From positions 1 to 28,132 of the forward strand of contig CBEUVQ010000032.1 of assembly GCA_965546615.1 (NCBI GenBank): a DNA stretch of 28,132 nucleotides, in the 5' to 3' direction. The DNA is from CBEUVQ01 sp965546615 (lineage in GTDB: Bacteria > Bacillota > Desulfotomaculia > Desulfotomaculales > Desulfohalotomaculaceae). Positions within the stretch are counted from its first letter, which is position 1. Each line of letters starts with the position of its first letter. The notes beneath the pieces are model-generated. The model had not been told where the DNA came from, made no database searches, and saw only the letters and a list, made by a program, of their open reading frames with translations. Made by a program: the position numbers and the translations under genes. Positions 15,312 to 23,805 of the stretch are shown here, piece after piece.

Positions 15312-16496
15312 CTAATCAACTGCCTTTTCAAAAGTAAAATTCACAAAAGCATAAAACGACGCCATAATGCCTAATATTGATGCGCTTAAATATACTGATC
15401 CTATCGGGCCTAAAAATTTAGTCACCAATCCGCCCAAAGCAGGGCCGACGGCAATGCCCAGCCCTTCAACAGTGCCGAATATTCCCCAGCCTGTGGCCTG
15501 CTGCTCAACGGAAATAACTTTAGCTAACAGCGCGTTCCATGCGGGCAGCACAACGGCGTAAGAGATACCCACCAGCACTGCCAGGATAAAAACAGCCTGC
15601 AGATTATGAAAAAAGGTTAGGGTTACTAAAAAAAAGGTACTTAAGCCAAATCCGGCAGTGAGCAGTATTTTTAACGACAGAATATCTACTAATTTGCCCA
15701 TCGGTATCAAAAACAGCAGTGTGCCGGCACCGGCGCTGATTAATAACAGCGCATATTGATTGTGATTTAAACCTAAAACATCACCGGCATAAAGCGGCAG
15801 GACGGGAAGCAGTAAGCTGGCGGCCATCGTTTGCAAAAACATTCCCGGAAGCAGTATTCGGGTGACGGTAGACAAACAGGCGAGGCGCCGCACTTCATCC
15901 CACAATCGGTAAGCCCTGACTTGGGTGGAATTGGCGGCGGTGCGGGGGAAACTGACCAATGCGACCAAAACCGCCAGTGTAAATGTACTGATGATTACCA
16001 CTAAAGCCAGATGGTAACTGTGGGCCATGGCAAAGTTAATGGCAACCGGACCTGCGCCCATGCCGCTTAACCAAAATGCAAAAATTGCACCCATTCGCCC
16101 GCCGCGGTTAGCCAGCTCAACCGGGGCAACTATTTTAATAACGGCTAACCAAAGCGGTGAAACCCCTAAGCCGAATACCGCCGCTGCGGCAATTTGCAGT
16201 AACGGGTTTAGAAAAAAACTTAAGGCCAGCAGACCGGCCAAAGAGATCAGCAAACCTATTAAAACAATGCGGCGACCGTATCGATCATAATACAGCCCGG
16301 CGGCACTTTTGAAAATCGTTTCAAAAAGATAATGAACAGAGATTACCAAACCGACGCTAACCACCGACACGGCCATGTATTTAGTGCCATAGAAGGGTAA
16401 AAAAGTTAAAAAAAACGCTCCTCTGCTGAACTCAATCAAAAACAGCACTGTCAGCAGTCCGCAGTCCCTGCCGGTTAAATTTAGTTTTTTTATCAC
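15312..16496 (-). CDS. Major facilitator superfamily transporter
   Basis: A membrane protein of about 394 residues with twelve predicted hydrophobic segments. The loop between segments 2 and 3 has the MFS motif A-like YYDRYGRR. Start placed at GTG 16496, which has GGAGG six bases upstream; the frame could extend to a TTG at 16523, but without a ribosome binding site. Drug-efflux-like proteins of this size export small molecules, lipids or sugars, and the substrate cannot be inferred. The polysaccharide deacetylase gene starts 16 bases after its stop, so the pair is an operon and might act on the same envelope glycan or lipid (inference). A TATAAT-like sequence (complement of 16526-16531) lies upstream but lacks a good -35. 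Confidence 0.85.
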   Translation of the reverse strand: MIKKLNLTGRDCGLLTVLFLIEFSRGAFFLTFLPFYGTKYMAVSVVSVGLVISVHYLFETIFKSAAGLYYDRYGRRIVLIGLLISLAGLLALSFFLNPLLQIAAAAVFGLGVSPLWLAVIKIVAPVELANRGGRMGAIFAFWLSGMGAGPVAINFAMAHSYHLALVVIISTFTLAVLVALVSFPRTAANSTQVRAYRLWDEVRRLACLSTVTRILLPGMFLQTMAASLLLPVLPLYAGDVLGLNHNQYALLLISAGAGTLLFLIPMGKLVDILSLKILLTAGFGLSTFFLVTLTFFHNLQAVFILAVLVGISYAVVLPAWNALLAKVISVEQQATGWGIFGTVEGLGIAVGPALGGLVTKFLGPIGSVYLSASILGIMASFYAFVNFTFEKAVD

Positions 16497-16651
16497 ATTA
16501 ATCCTCCAATGCTTTTCCTTCAAACATTATATTCTCGTATTAACTGCTAAATCCTGCGATATCCATAATTGGTAATAATAAATATCTATTATGTTAACCA
16601 ATTTCTTGTTAAGATAAATGTGTCTATCAAAACATATCTGGCGGGGGAATT

Positions 16652-17896
16652 TTGTTGAGCATGAAAAAATACCTTTTTATTGTCGTTATAGTGATGGCGG
16701 TTTTGGTATTACCTTCAGCGGCATTGGCACTGCCTGCCGGTGAAGAGTTAAAGTTGGGTTCGCAGGGGGAAGATGTACGTTTACTGCAGCAAAAACTGCA
16801 GCAGGCGGGACATTATTCTGAAGGAGAAATAACGGGGCACTTTGGTTTAAGCACACTTTTGGCGGTAACGGAATTTGAAAAGGAAAACAAACTAACGGTA
16901 GATGGTAAAGTGACTGCAGAAGAGTGGAAAATTATTTCACCGGAGCAGCATCAAGAAAGCGATAATCTTGTGTTGGGTTACTATGTGAAGAACAGTATTC
17001 AGGACAAGCTGTCTGATAATTCACTGGATAAAAACAGTGATGATATCAGTTTTTCAGCTAAATTCAGTTTTAATGTTAATAGTGACGGCAGCTTAACAGG
17101 AAGTGTTCCTCAAGACGGCATGGATATAGCCCATAAAAACAATGTTAAGACATTAATGGTTGTACATAATATGGGCAGCGAAATTGACAGCGAATCGGTG
17201 CATAAAATACTCAATTCGCCGGCGGCTATAGATAAGCTGCTGCAAAACATCAGCTCAATAGTTAACCAATATGGCTTTTCCGGTGTAAACATTGACTTTG
17301 AAGGTGTTCCTGCACAAGATCGCGAAAAATACACCGCTTTCTTGGGTGAATTAGGCGAAACGCTTCAATCGCAAGGTAAGCTGGTTACAGTGGCTGTTCC
17401 GGCCAAAACAACGGATATACCTACAAACAATTGGTCCGGTGCTTATGATTATAAAGCAATTGGACAGCTGGTTGATTATGTAGTGTTAATGACTTATGAC
17501 GAGCATTGGTTTGGCGGCAGTCCGGGGCCGATTGCTTCAGCGCCTTGGGTAAATAATGTGCTGAAATATGCCAGCAGTCAAATACCAAATGAAAAGATTT
17601 TAATGGGTGTGGCTGCTTATGGTTATGACTGGTCAGCCAAAGGAACCCAAACGGTGCTGTGGCGTAATGTTTCCAAGCTGCAGCAGTATGGTTCTATCCA
17701 GTGGGATAATACCAACAGCTCTCCGTATATTAAATACTACAGCGATGTGCAGCACGAAGCTTGGTTTGAAAACCAATACAGTTTAGCAATTAAATTAGAT
17801 ATGGTGAAGCAGTATAATATTGCCGGTATAGCAGTTTGGAGACTGGGTTTGGAAGACGATACTTTTTGGCAGACTGTACGCAGGGAATTCGACTGA
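16652..17896 (+). CDS. Secreted GH18 glycosidase with peptidoglycan-binding domain (SleL/YaaH-like)
   Basis: About 414 residues: a signal peptide (cleavage near ALA-LP, about residues 25-28), a peptidoglycan_binding_1 repeat (about 33-92, LGSQGEDVRLLQQKL) and a GH18 domain (about 105-410). The GH18 active-site strand reads SGVNIDFEG with Asp215 and Glu217 as catalytic residues; the first Asp of the usual DxxDxDxE is Ser and the second Asn, as in SleL/YaaH spore-cortex N-acetylglucosaminidases. MTYDEHWFGGSPGP is the second signature of that group. The likely role is cutting peptidoglycan during sporulation, germination or wall turnover. The start is uncertain: TTG 16652, TTG 16655 or ATG 16661; GGGGG at 16643-16647 favours a TTG. 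Single-gene unit. Confidence 0.88.
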   Translation: MLSMKKYLFIVVIVMAVLVLPSAALALPAGEELKLGSQGEDVRLLQQKLQQAGHYSEGEITGHFGLSTLLAVTEFEKENKLTVDGKVTAEEWKIISPEQHQESDNLVLGYYVKNSIQDKLSDNSLDKNSDDISFSAKFSFNVNSDGSLTGSVPQDGMDIAHKNNVKTLMVVHNMGSEIDSESVHKILNSPAAIDKLLQNISSIVNQYGFSGVNIDFEGVPAQDREKYTAFLGELGETLQSQGKLVTVAVPAKTTDIPTNNWSGAYDYKAIGQLVDYVVLMTYDEHWFGGSPGPIASAPWVNNVLKYASSQIPNEKILMGVAAYGYDWSAKGTQTVLWRNVSKLQQYGSIQWDNTNSSPYIKYYSDVQHEAWFENQYSLAIKLDMVKQYNIAGIAVWRLGLEDDTFWQTVRREFD

Positions 17897-17920
17897 TAGG
17901 CCGCTTAACAAAAGACAGCT

Positions 17921-17963
17921 AAGGATAGACTGCACAGCATGTTGTAAGGTCTATCCTTTTTTT
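17921..17963 (+). terminator. Rho-independent terminator after the GH18 gene
   Basis: AAGGATAGAC (17921-17930) and GTCTATCCTT (17949-17958) pair perfectly over 10 bp with an 18-base loop and a T-run of seven. Confidence 0.9.
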
Positions 17964-17984
17964 GTGCAAGCAGCTAATTAGCTG

Positions 17985-18014
17985 TTGCATCTGCTGCAGT
18001 TTAAAGAGTATAAT
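17985..18014 (+). promoter_or_regulatory. Probable feoAB promoter
   Basis: A perfect TATAAT at 18009-18014 has TTGCAT 18 bases upstream (17985-17990), a weak -35. The first Fur-box-like site begins seven bases downstream of the -10, over the expected start site. Confidence 0.5.
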
Positions 18015-18020
18015 TGAGAT

Positions 18021-18059
18021 TGAAAATAATTCTCTGTAAACTGATCAGCATTATTATCA
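18021..18059 (+). promoter_or_regulatory. Two Fur-box-like sites upstream of feoA
   Basis: Compared with the 7-1-7 box TGATAAT-N-ATTATCA, TGAAAAT-A-ATTCTCT (18021-18035) matches 11 of 14 positions. A second site at 18045-18059 matches 11 of 14 and has a perfect right half ATTATCA. They sit between the TATAAT and the feoA ribosome binding site, a position suited to iron-dependent repression by Fur. Confidence 0.6.
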
Positions 18060-18073
18060 GCGAGGTGCTTGGG

Positions 18074-18301
18074 GTGCAGATGACTCTGGACAAAGTAAAA
18101 AAAGGCCAGCAGGTGATTATTCGCAGTATTGAAAATGATTTGCTGCGGGCTCAAGCTACCAGATTTGGCATTTCTGAAGGGGCGGTAGTAATGTGTCAAG
18201 AAATCGTGCCTGCCGGTCCGGTAATTATTAGCAGAGCGAAACAAGAAATAGCTATTGGCAGAAACATAGCAAGAAGTATTGAAGTGGATTTGCTGCAGTA
18301 G
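18074..18301 (+). CDS. feoA: Ferrous iron transport protein A
   Basis: A 75-residue SH3-like protein (VKKGQQVIIRSIEND, RFGISEGAVV, ISRAKQEIAIGRNIA) that associates with FeoB and supports Fe(II) uptake. The start is set at GTG 18074, with GAGGTG at 18062-18067 as ribosome binding site; ATG 18080 is possible. A longer frame beginning at 18014 would run through the promoter and Fur sites and gives an unlikely N-terminus. Size fits FeoA. feoB follows after 34 bases, and both are expected on one Fur-controlled transcript. Confidence 0.92.
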   Translation: MQMTLDKVKKGQQVIIRSIENDLLRAQATRFGISEGAVVMCQEIVPAGPVIISRAKQEIAIGRNIARSIEVDLLQ

Positions 18302-18335
18302 TTAATTGTGACAGTAAAAGAGGTGTCAGTTTATA

Positions 18336-20267
18336 ATGAGTGGTTCAGTCACCCCTTCCATCAAAAACATTGCAATAACCGGCAATCCTAATGTAGGTAA
18401 GTCGGTTATTTTTAATCATTTAACAGGCACTTATAATGATGTTGCCAATTATCCCGGCACTACGGTTGATGTTAAGTGCGGACGTAAAGGCAATTATATA
18501 TTTAGCGAAACTCCTGGCGTTTACGGCTTATCCGGGTTTACTGAAGAAGAGAGGATGACCCGGGATATTGTGCTGCGTTCCGATGTGGTGATTAATGTGG
18601 TTGATGCTGTGCACCTGGAGCGCGATCTTTTTTTTACACAGCAGCTGATTGATGCTAAAATTCCGGTAATTGTTGCACTGAATATGGTTGATGAAGCCCA
18701 AAAACATGGATTGTATATTAAACATGAGGTTTTGGAAAACATCCTGGGTGTGCCGGTTATTCCCACTGTAGCGGTAAACAGCAGTGGCTTGCAAAAGCTG
18801 CGAAAAGCGATAGCTGATGCTAAACCGGGAAACATTACGCCTAAAATCGAAGAATTAGTAGATTACCGGCAGTTTTCTCCCCGCGAGGCGCTGCTTATTG
18901 CTGAGGGCGATCAAGAAGTAGCAGAACTGAACAGCTGTGCTGCCGGAACTAAACGCGATGAAATTTACCGCCTGCGCCGTGAGTACGTTAACGGCATTAT
19001 AGCTAAAATTGTGCGGGAGATTACAGTAGAGGCATCGCTGAGTACAAAAATCGGTCGGCTGATGCTTCGGCCAATCACCGGTGTGCCGATGCTGTTAATA
19101 ACCTTATATTTAATTTATCAGTTAGTAGGTGTGTTTGTAGCGCAAACGGTTGTCGGTTTTACTGAAGAAGTAATTATGGGACAGTATTATCAACCGATGG
19201 TCCGGAATTTATTAAAAATATTCATCAATGAAGATACCGCACTTTGGACCATTTTAGCCGGTCAATTTGGCTTATTGACCATGGCTGTGTCCTATTTGTT
19301 TGGATTACTCCTTCCGTTAGTAGTTGGTTTTCAATTAGTGCTGGCGGTATTAGAAGACAGCGGTTATCTGCCGCGCATCGGTACCCTTTTGGACAGGGTG
19401 TTGGTTTCGTTGGGCTTAAACGGCCAGGGTGTTATTCCGCTGATCTTAGGTTTTGGCTGTGTAACGATGGCAACAATGAGCACCAGAATGTTGGGCTCTG
19501 ATCGGGAAAGATTTATTGCGATATTTTTGCTTGCTTTTGCCGTCCCGTGTTCGGCACAAATGGCCATTATTACCAGTATGCTGGCGGGGTTGGGTTTTTT
19601 TTATATGCTTTCTTACGGCCTTATATTATTGACAGTTTTAGTGACTGCAGGCACGATTTTGGCCCGCATTTTGCCCGGCCGTTCCACCGCTTTATGGATT
19701 GACCTGCCGCCGCTGCGCCTGCCCAAGATGTCAAATGTACTGAAAAAAACATGGTATAAATCGACAGATTTTGTCTGCGAAGCAGCACCTTTGTTTGTTG
19801 GAAGTGCGCTTATTCTTGGCATTTTGGAAGTAACCGGCATGCTGAAGAGCATTGAAGATATGCTGGTGCCGCTGACGGTGAAGTGGCTGGGACTGCCGAA
19901 AGAAGTTGCCGGAGGCTTTATCATGGGATTTATTCGGCGCGAGTTTGGTACCGCCGGACTGTTTACCGTACCGATGGATGCGACACAAAAGTTTGTAGCA
20001 CTGACAACCATTACATTTTTTGTTCCCTGCATAGCTACTGCCATGATTATCTTCAAAGAGCGGGGTTGGAAGCAGGGGGCTGTTATTTGGCTGACAATTT
20101 TCATGCTTGCTTTTGTTGTCGGCGGGATTGTTGCTCAAACCATTGAGTTATTAAACTTAATTAACGGAGCGGCGATAATGCCGATATTGGCCGGAATTAC
20201 AGTGCTGGTTTTCGCATTTGTTTTATGGTATAACTGGTTTAACGAAGAAACAGTTCGCTTACGATAA
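18336..20267 (+). CDS. feoB: Ferrous iron transporter FeoB (G-protein-like permease)
   Basis: A 643-residue Fe(II) transporter. The N-terminal G domain has G1 GNPNVGKS (16-23), the switch-I threonine in NYPGTTVD (38-45) and G4 NMVD (116-119). G3 reads ETPG at 58-61, with Glu in the place of the usual Asp, which is worth noting because that residue helps to hold Mg2+. A helical linker precedes the membrane part (about 240-640), which shows paired gate-type segments (PLVVGFQLVLAVLEDSGYLP, GFGCVTMATMSTR, FAVPCSAQMAII, GFIRREFG, FFVPCIATAMIIFKERGW). No FeoC gene follows; the next gene encodes a D,D-carboxypeptidase 26 bases on, without a terminator. The ATG follows AAGAGGTG. Confidence 0.95.
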   Translation: MSGSVTPSIKNIAITGNPNVGKSVIFNHLTGTYNDVANYPGTTVDVKCGRKGNYIFSETPGVYGLSGFTEEERMTRDIVLRSDVVINVVDAVHLERDLFFTQQLIDAKIPVIVALNMVDEAQKHGLYIKHEVLENILGVPVIPTVAVNSSGLQKLRKAIADAKPGNITPKIEELVDYRQFSPREALLIAEGDQEVAELNSCAAGTKRDEIYRLRREYVNGIIAKIVREITVEASLSTKIGRLMLRPITGVPMLLITLYLIYQLVGVFVAQTVVGFTEEVIMGQYYQPMVRNLLKIFINEDTALWTILAGQFGLLTMAVSYLFGLLLPLVVGFQLVLAVLEDSGYLPRIGTLLDRVLVSLGLNGQGVIPLILGFGCVTMATMSTRMLGSDRERFIAIFLLAFAVPCSAQMAIITSMLAGLGFFYMLSYGLILLTVLVTAGTILARILPGRSTALWIDLPPLRLPKMSNVLKKTWYKSTDFVCEAAPLFVGSALILGILEVTGMLKSIEDMLVPLTVKWLGLPKEVAGGFIMGFIRREFGTAGLFTVPMDATQKFVALTTITFFVPCIATAMIIFKERGWKQGAVIWLTIFMLAFVVGGIVAQTIELLNLINGAAIMPILAGITVLVFAFVLWYNWFNEETVRLR

Positions 20268-20293
20268 TTTAGGCTTAAACAGGTGGGAAATGA

Positions 20294-21505
20294 ATGCGTT
20301 TTTTTAGGACAGCTGTTTTTTGTATTTTATTGATTGTTATTTTGAACATTTTGCCAAGTGCTTATGCAGAAGAACCGCAGGTGGTTGGCGAAACTGCGGT
20401 ACTGATGGATTTTGAAACCGGACAAGTGCTTTATGAAAAAAAGGCTGATCAAAAAATGTATCCGGCCAGTACCACAAAAATGCTCACCGCAATAATTGCT
20501 CTTGAGATGGGAAAGCTTGACGAAGAGGTTGTTGTCAGCGACAACGCCGATGGAACAGAAGGATCGTCGATTTGGCTTAAAAAAGGAGAAAAACTGACAC
20601 TGGAGGATTTGCTGTATGCGCTAATGCTCAACTCTGCCAATGACGCTGCTGTTGCGATTGCGGAACATTTTGCCGGTTCAGTGGATGAGTTTGCCGATAT
20701 AATGAATAAAACAGCAGCGGCATACGGTGCTAAAAACACTAATTTTACCAATCCTCACGGACTTCCCGATGAAAATCATTATACCACTGCTTATGATTTG
20801 GCAGTAATTGCAAGGCATGCCTTAAAAAATCCTACCTTTACAAAAATTGTACAAACAAAAACCAAAGTTATTGACCGCACTCACTATGTAGAACCGACTA
20901 TGCTGTTGATTAACCACAACCGGCTGTTGTGGCTGTATGACGGGGCTATCGGGGTAAAAACCGGTTATACTACCGAAGCTCAGCAGTGCATCGTAGCAGC
21001 GGCTCAAAAAGATGGGCGCACGCTGATTGCGGTAGTAATGAAAACTCAAGGCCAAAATATTTGGACTGATGCCAAACAGCTTTTAGATTATGGGTTTAAT
21101 AATTATCAAATAAAAAAAATATTGTCCAAAGGGGACGTTGTCGGCAAAACAACACCTAAATACAGTGAAAAAGAAATTCCGCTGTTAGCTTCTCAAGACG
21201 TTTACTATAACTTCCCGATAGATTACCAACCCGATATTCAAAAAAAAGTTGAAATGCCAGTCGAGCCGGCTGCGCCTTTGGCTAAAGGAGCAGAATTGGG
21301 CACTGTGGCAATTTATGATGGTGCGGAGTTGATCTCCGATGTGAAGTTTGTTTCAGGTGCTGCTGTTGAAAGGCCTTTAAAAACTTACTTGTGGTATAAG
21401 CTGCTTCCAATAATTGCTGTTTTATTGATTGTATGTCTGATTATCAGGTTTTTTAAGCGAAAAAACAGACGAATTTATCGCATCAGACGGATAAGAGAGC
21501 GTTGA
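20294..21505 (+). CDS. dacF: D-alanyl-D-alanine carboxypeptidase (DacF/PBP5-like)
   Basis: A 403-residue low-molecular-weight penicillin-binding protein that trims the terminal D-Ala from peptidoglycan stem peptides. An N-terminal signal peptide (to about residue 25, SAYA-EE) is followed by the S11 peptidase domain with Ser59-T-T-Lys62, Ser114-A-Asn116 and Lys222-T-Gly224, all in standard positions. A beta-rich C-terminal domain covers about 275-360. The end has one transmembrane helix (about 370-387) and a strongly basic tail, so the enzyme stays anchored outside the membrane. It lies 26 bases after feoB and may share its iron-regulated transcript, an odd pairing that may be only positional. 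Its TGA stop is inside the -35 hexamer of the fur promoter. Confidence 0.92.
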   Translation: MRFFRTAVFCILLIVILNILPSAYAEEPQVVGETAVLMDFETGQVLYEKKADQKMYPASTTKMLTAIIALEMGKLDEEVVVSDNADGTEGSSIWLKKGEKLTLEDLLYALMLNSANDAAVAIAEHFAGSVDEFADIMNKTAAAYGAKNTNFTNPHGLPDENHYTTAYDLAVIARHALKNPTFTKIVQTKTKVIDRTHYVEPTMLLINHNRLLWLYDGAIGVKTGYTTEAQQCIVAAAQKDGRTLIAVVMKTQGQNIWTDAKQLLDYGFNNYQIKKILSKGDVVGKTTPKYSEKEIPLLASQDVYYNFPIDYQPDIQKKVEMPVEPAAPLAKGAELGTVAIYDGAELISDVKFVSGAAVERPLKTYLWYKLLPIIAVLLIVCLIIRFFKRKNRRIYRIRRIRER

Positions 21506-21531
21506 CAATTAATGGCGGAAAAACTTATACT
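21502..21531 (+). promoter_or_regulatory. SigmaA promoter of fur, overlapping the dacF stop codon
   Basis: A perfect TTGACA (21502-21507), an 18-base spacer and TATACT (21526-21531). The TGA inside TTGACA is the dacF stop codon. Transcription should start near 21538, about 23 bases before the fur start. Confidence 0.75.
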
Positions 21532-21560
21532 GTCTATAAGAGGTTAATGGTGGTGATGAT

Positions 21561-21998
21561 TTGAAGGATATTATCAATGATGTAAACAATAAACTGAGGT
21601 CAAAAGAGTACAAACTTACTCCCCAACGGGAATTAATTTTACGTGTTTTATTGGAAAACAAAGATCTGCATCTGAGTGCGGAAGATGTTTACAACTTAGT
21701 AAAGAAAAAGTCGCCGGAAGTAGGTTTGGCCACTGTTTACCGCACGTTGGAACTGTTTTTTGATAATAACATTATTCATAGTATTGACTTTGGTGACGGA
21801 CGAAAAAGATATGAATTTGGCGATCAAAGCCAGGCTCACCATCATCATCATGCAATTTGCTTAAAGTGCGGTAAAATTATTGAAGTAAATGAAGACTTAT
21901 TGGAAGAGCTTGAAACCCAGGTTTTAAATGATTATAATTTCAAAGTAGTAAATCATGAATTGAAGATTTACGGATATTGTAAAGATTGCGCCGATTAA
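21561..21998 (+). CDS. fur: Ferric uptake regulator family repressor
   Basis: A 145-residue Fur-family protein. The N-terminal winged helix (about 10-80) contains KLTPQRELILRVLLE and GLATVYRTLELF, the DNA-recognition region. The dimerisation domain has the His-rich QAHHHHHAICLKCG stretch with Cys100 and Cys103, and Cys140/Cys143 near the end, giving the structural zinc site. Overall it looks closer to Fur than to PerR or Zur, though the metal cannot be fixed by reading alone. It starts at TTG with TGGTGGTGAT as ribosome binding site. Its probable targets include the feoAB promoter 3.5 kb upstream, which has two Fur-like boxes. It has its own promoter and a terminator overlapping its stop codon. 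Confidence 0.93.
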   Translation: MKDIINDVNNKLRSKEYKLTPQRELILRVLLENKDLHLSAEDVYNLVKKKSPEVGLATVYRTLELFFDNNIIHSIDFGDGRKRYEFGDQSQAHHHHHAICLKCGKIIEVNEDLLEELETQVLNDYNFKVVNHELKIYGYCKDCAD

Positions 21999-22016
21999 AC
22001 GGCGCATTTTTTTTTT
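21987..22016 (+). terminator. Terminator overlapping the fur stop codon
   Basis: TGCGCCG (21987-21993) and CGGCGCA (22000-22006) pair perfectly; the six-base loop ATTAAA holds the fur TAA stop. Ten T residues follow. Confidence 0.93.
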
Positions 22017-22196
22017 GTCCGTTGGGAAGCGGTTAATTTGACTGATTGTTTGTTTTCAACCGAGCGGGTACAGCCGTTATGACAGTGAGCGCTGCATTAT
22101 TAAGTTCTGGCAGTCTTTTGCCCAATAATCACCGGCAGGAAAAACGACATAAAAAGAGAATAAAAACTGCAAAGCCAGTACAAAGGGGAAATTTAT

Positions 22197-23792
22197 GTGA
22201 TTAAAACTTTGCGTTTTAGAATTCAGTTTAAAGATCGTGTTGGCATAGTGTTAGACGTTTCCAGACTGCTGTTTCAAAAAAATATCAACATTGTTTCGCT
22301 GCAGGTGCTTTCCAACAATATATATTTAGAAATTGAAGCAGTGCCTAAGAAAAAGGGTGATAAACTGGTTAATGAACTGACCGGAATACCTCAAGTCTAT
22401 CATGTTGAATATATTGATGTTATGCCTCACGAGGAACGCGAACGCAAAGTAAAAGCAGTATTGGATTCAGTAAGTGAAGGGATTATAGCGATTGACAAAA
22501 ACGGCTATATCACTGCCTTTAATCCGGCTTGTGAAAACATTTTGCATTATCAAGCGGAAGAAGTAATCGGCCGACATGTCAGTGAAATTTTATCCAAAGA
22601 CCTGCCAATGCTGAGAGCGTTAAAAAACGGCAGGCCATATGACAACAAAGAAATAATTATTAACAATCAACGCGGACGCTATCATTATATTACCACCGGC
22701 CGGCCGATCATTGATGAAGAACGCAACATTTTAGGTGTTGTGGCTGCGATTAAAGATATGTCCATGGTAAGGGAATTGGTTTATTCCATCACTCAGCCGT
22801 CAATGATTACTTTTGATGATATCATTTATTGCAGCCGGGAAATGTCCCAAATTGTTGATCTGGCACAGCGAGTCGCTCGAAGTGACACAACGGTAATGAT
22901 CCGAGGGGAAAGCGGTACAGGGAAAGAGCTGTTTGCTCGGGCCATTCATATGGCCAGCCCAAGAAGAAATAAGCCGTTTGTGCCGTTAAATTGTGCCGCT
23001 CTTCCGGAATCGCTGCTGGAAAGCGAACTGTTTGGTTATGCTGACGGTGCTTTTACCGGAGCTAAAAAAGGCGGCCGCCAAGGTTTATTTGAGTTTGCCA
23101 ATGACGGAACGCTGTTCCTGGATGAAATCGGTGAGCTTTCACCTCACCTGCAGGCTAAACTGCTGCGCGCACTGCAGGATAAAAAGGTGAGAAGAATCGG
23201 CGATCGCAATGAGATCAGCCTCAACGTCAGAATTATTGCGGCCACTAACCGTGATTTGGAGGACATGCTTAAGCGGGGCGACTTTCGTGAAGATTTATAT
23301 TACCGGCTGAATGTATTCCCCATTTCTCTGCCTTCTTTAAGAGAACGCCCTGAAGACATTCCGCTTTTAGCCCAGCATCTGATAGGGAAATTCAGTAAAC
23401 GGTTGGGTAAAAAAATTACCGGTCTAAGCAGTGGGGCGATGGAAAAACTAATTCGCAACCACTGGAACGGCAATGTTCGCGAGTTGGAAAATGTCATCGA
23501 AAGGGCAATTAACTTAACTGAAGGTGAAACCATTCTGCCGGAGCATATTATTTTTGATCAAAACGGTACACGTCATCGTGCTCATGCTGATACTGTATTC
23601 CAAGACGGCAGCATTTTTACCTTAAAAGAAGCAGTGAATACTACCGAGAAAAACACCATTAAATTAGCATTAAAACGCTATCATTCTATTCGCCAGGCCG
23701 CTAAGGCTTTGGGAATATCACATACCACCCTCCTTAACAAATTAAAGAAGCATAATATCAAACAGCTTGAAGACCAAATAGAATCTAATTAG
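22197..23792 (+). CDS. Sigma54-dependent transcriptional activator, ACT-PAS-AAA+-HTH (TyrR-like)
   Basis: A 531-residue enhancer-binding protein. Residues 1-75 form an ACT domain (FKDRVGIVLDVSRLLFQKNI), which usually binds an amino acid or similar ligand; 80-195 a PAS domain (VSEGIIAIDKNGYITAFNPA); about 205-440 the AAA+ domain with Walker A GESGTGKE (237-244), GAFTGA (284-289) for contact with sigma54, and Walker B LFLDE (306-310); the end (about 480-525) a TyrR/Fis-type helix-turn-helix (IRQAAKALGISHTTLLNKLK). The domain order is that of TyrR, but unlike E. coli TyrR it keeps an intact GAFTGA and should truly activate sigma54 promoters. It starts at GTG 22197 after AAAGGGG. The ligand and targets are not evident. 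The patatin gene follows 48 bases downstream. Confidence 0.92.
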   Translation: MIKTLRFRIQFKDRVGIVLDVSRLLFQKNINIVSLQVLSNNIYLEIEAVPKKKGDKLVNELTGIPQVYHVEYIDVMPHEERERKVKAVLDSVSEGIIAIDKNGYITAFNPACENILHYQAEEVIGRHVSEILSKDLPMLRALKNGRPYDNKEIIINNQRGRYHYITTGRPIIDEERNILGVVAAIKDMSMVRELVYSITQPSMITFDDIIYCSREMSQIVDLAQRVARSDTTVMIRGESGTGKELFARAIHMASPRRNKPFVPLNCAALPESLLESELFGYADGAFTGAKKGGRQGLFEFANDGTLFLDEIGELSPHLQAKLLRALQDKKVRRIGDRNEISLNVRIIAATNRDLEDMLKRGDFREDLYYRLNVFPISLPSLRERPEDIPLLAQHLIGKFSKRLGKKITGLSSGAMEKLIRNHWNGNVRELENVIERAINLTEGETILPEHIIFDQNGTRHRAHADTVFQDGSIFTLKEAVNTTEKNTIKLALKRYHSIRQAAKALGISHTTLLNKLKKHNIKQLEDQIESN

Positions 23793-23805
23793 TGTGTCAG
23801 TTGTG

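Noticed and set aside
16592..16612. Inverted repeat TTAAC/GTTAA upstream of the GH18 gene as a Rex or other operator
   Set aside because: The half-sites are only five bases and in the wrong order for Rex; AT-rich sequence gives such repeats by chance.
18014..18079. Longer N-terminus for FeoA starting at TTG 18014
   Set aside because: It would place the start inside the TATAAT box and code across the Fur-box-like sites; FeoA normally begins near the GTG/ATG at 18074-18080.
22108..22121. Sigma54-like promoter TGGCAG-TCTT-TTGC upstream of the sigma54 activator
   Set aside because: The distance between the GG and GC elements is one base shorter than the strict -24/-12 spacing, and the rest of the match is poor.
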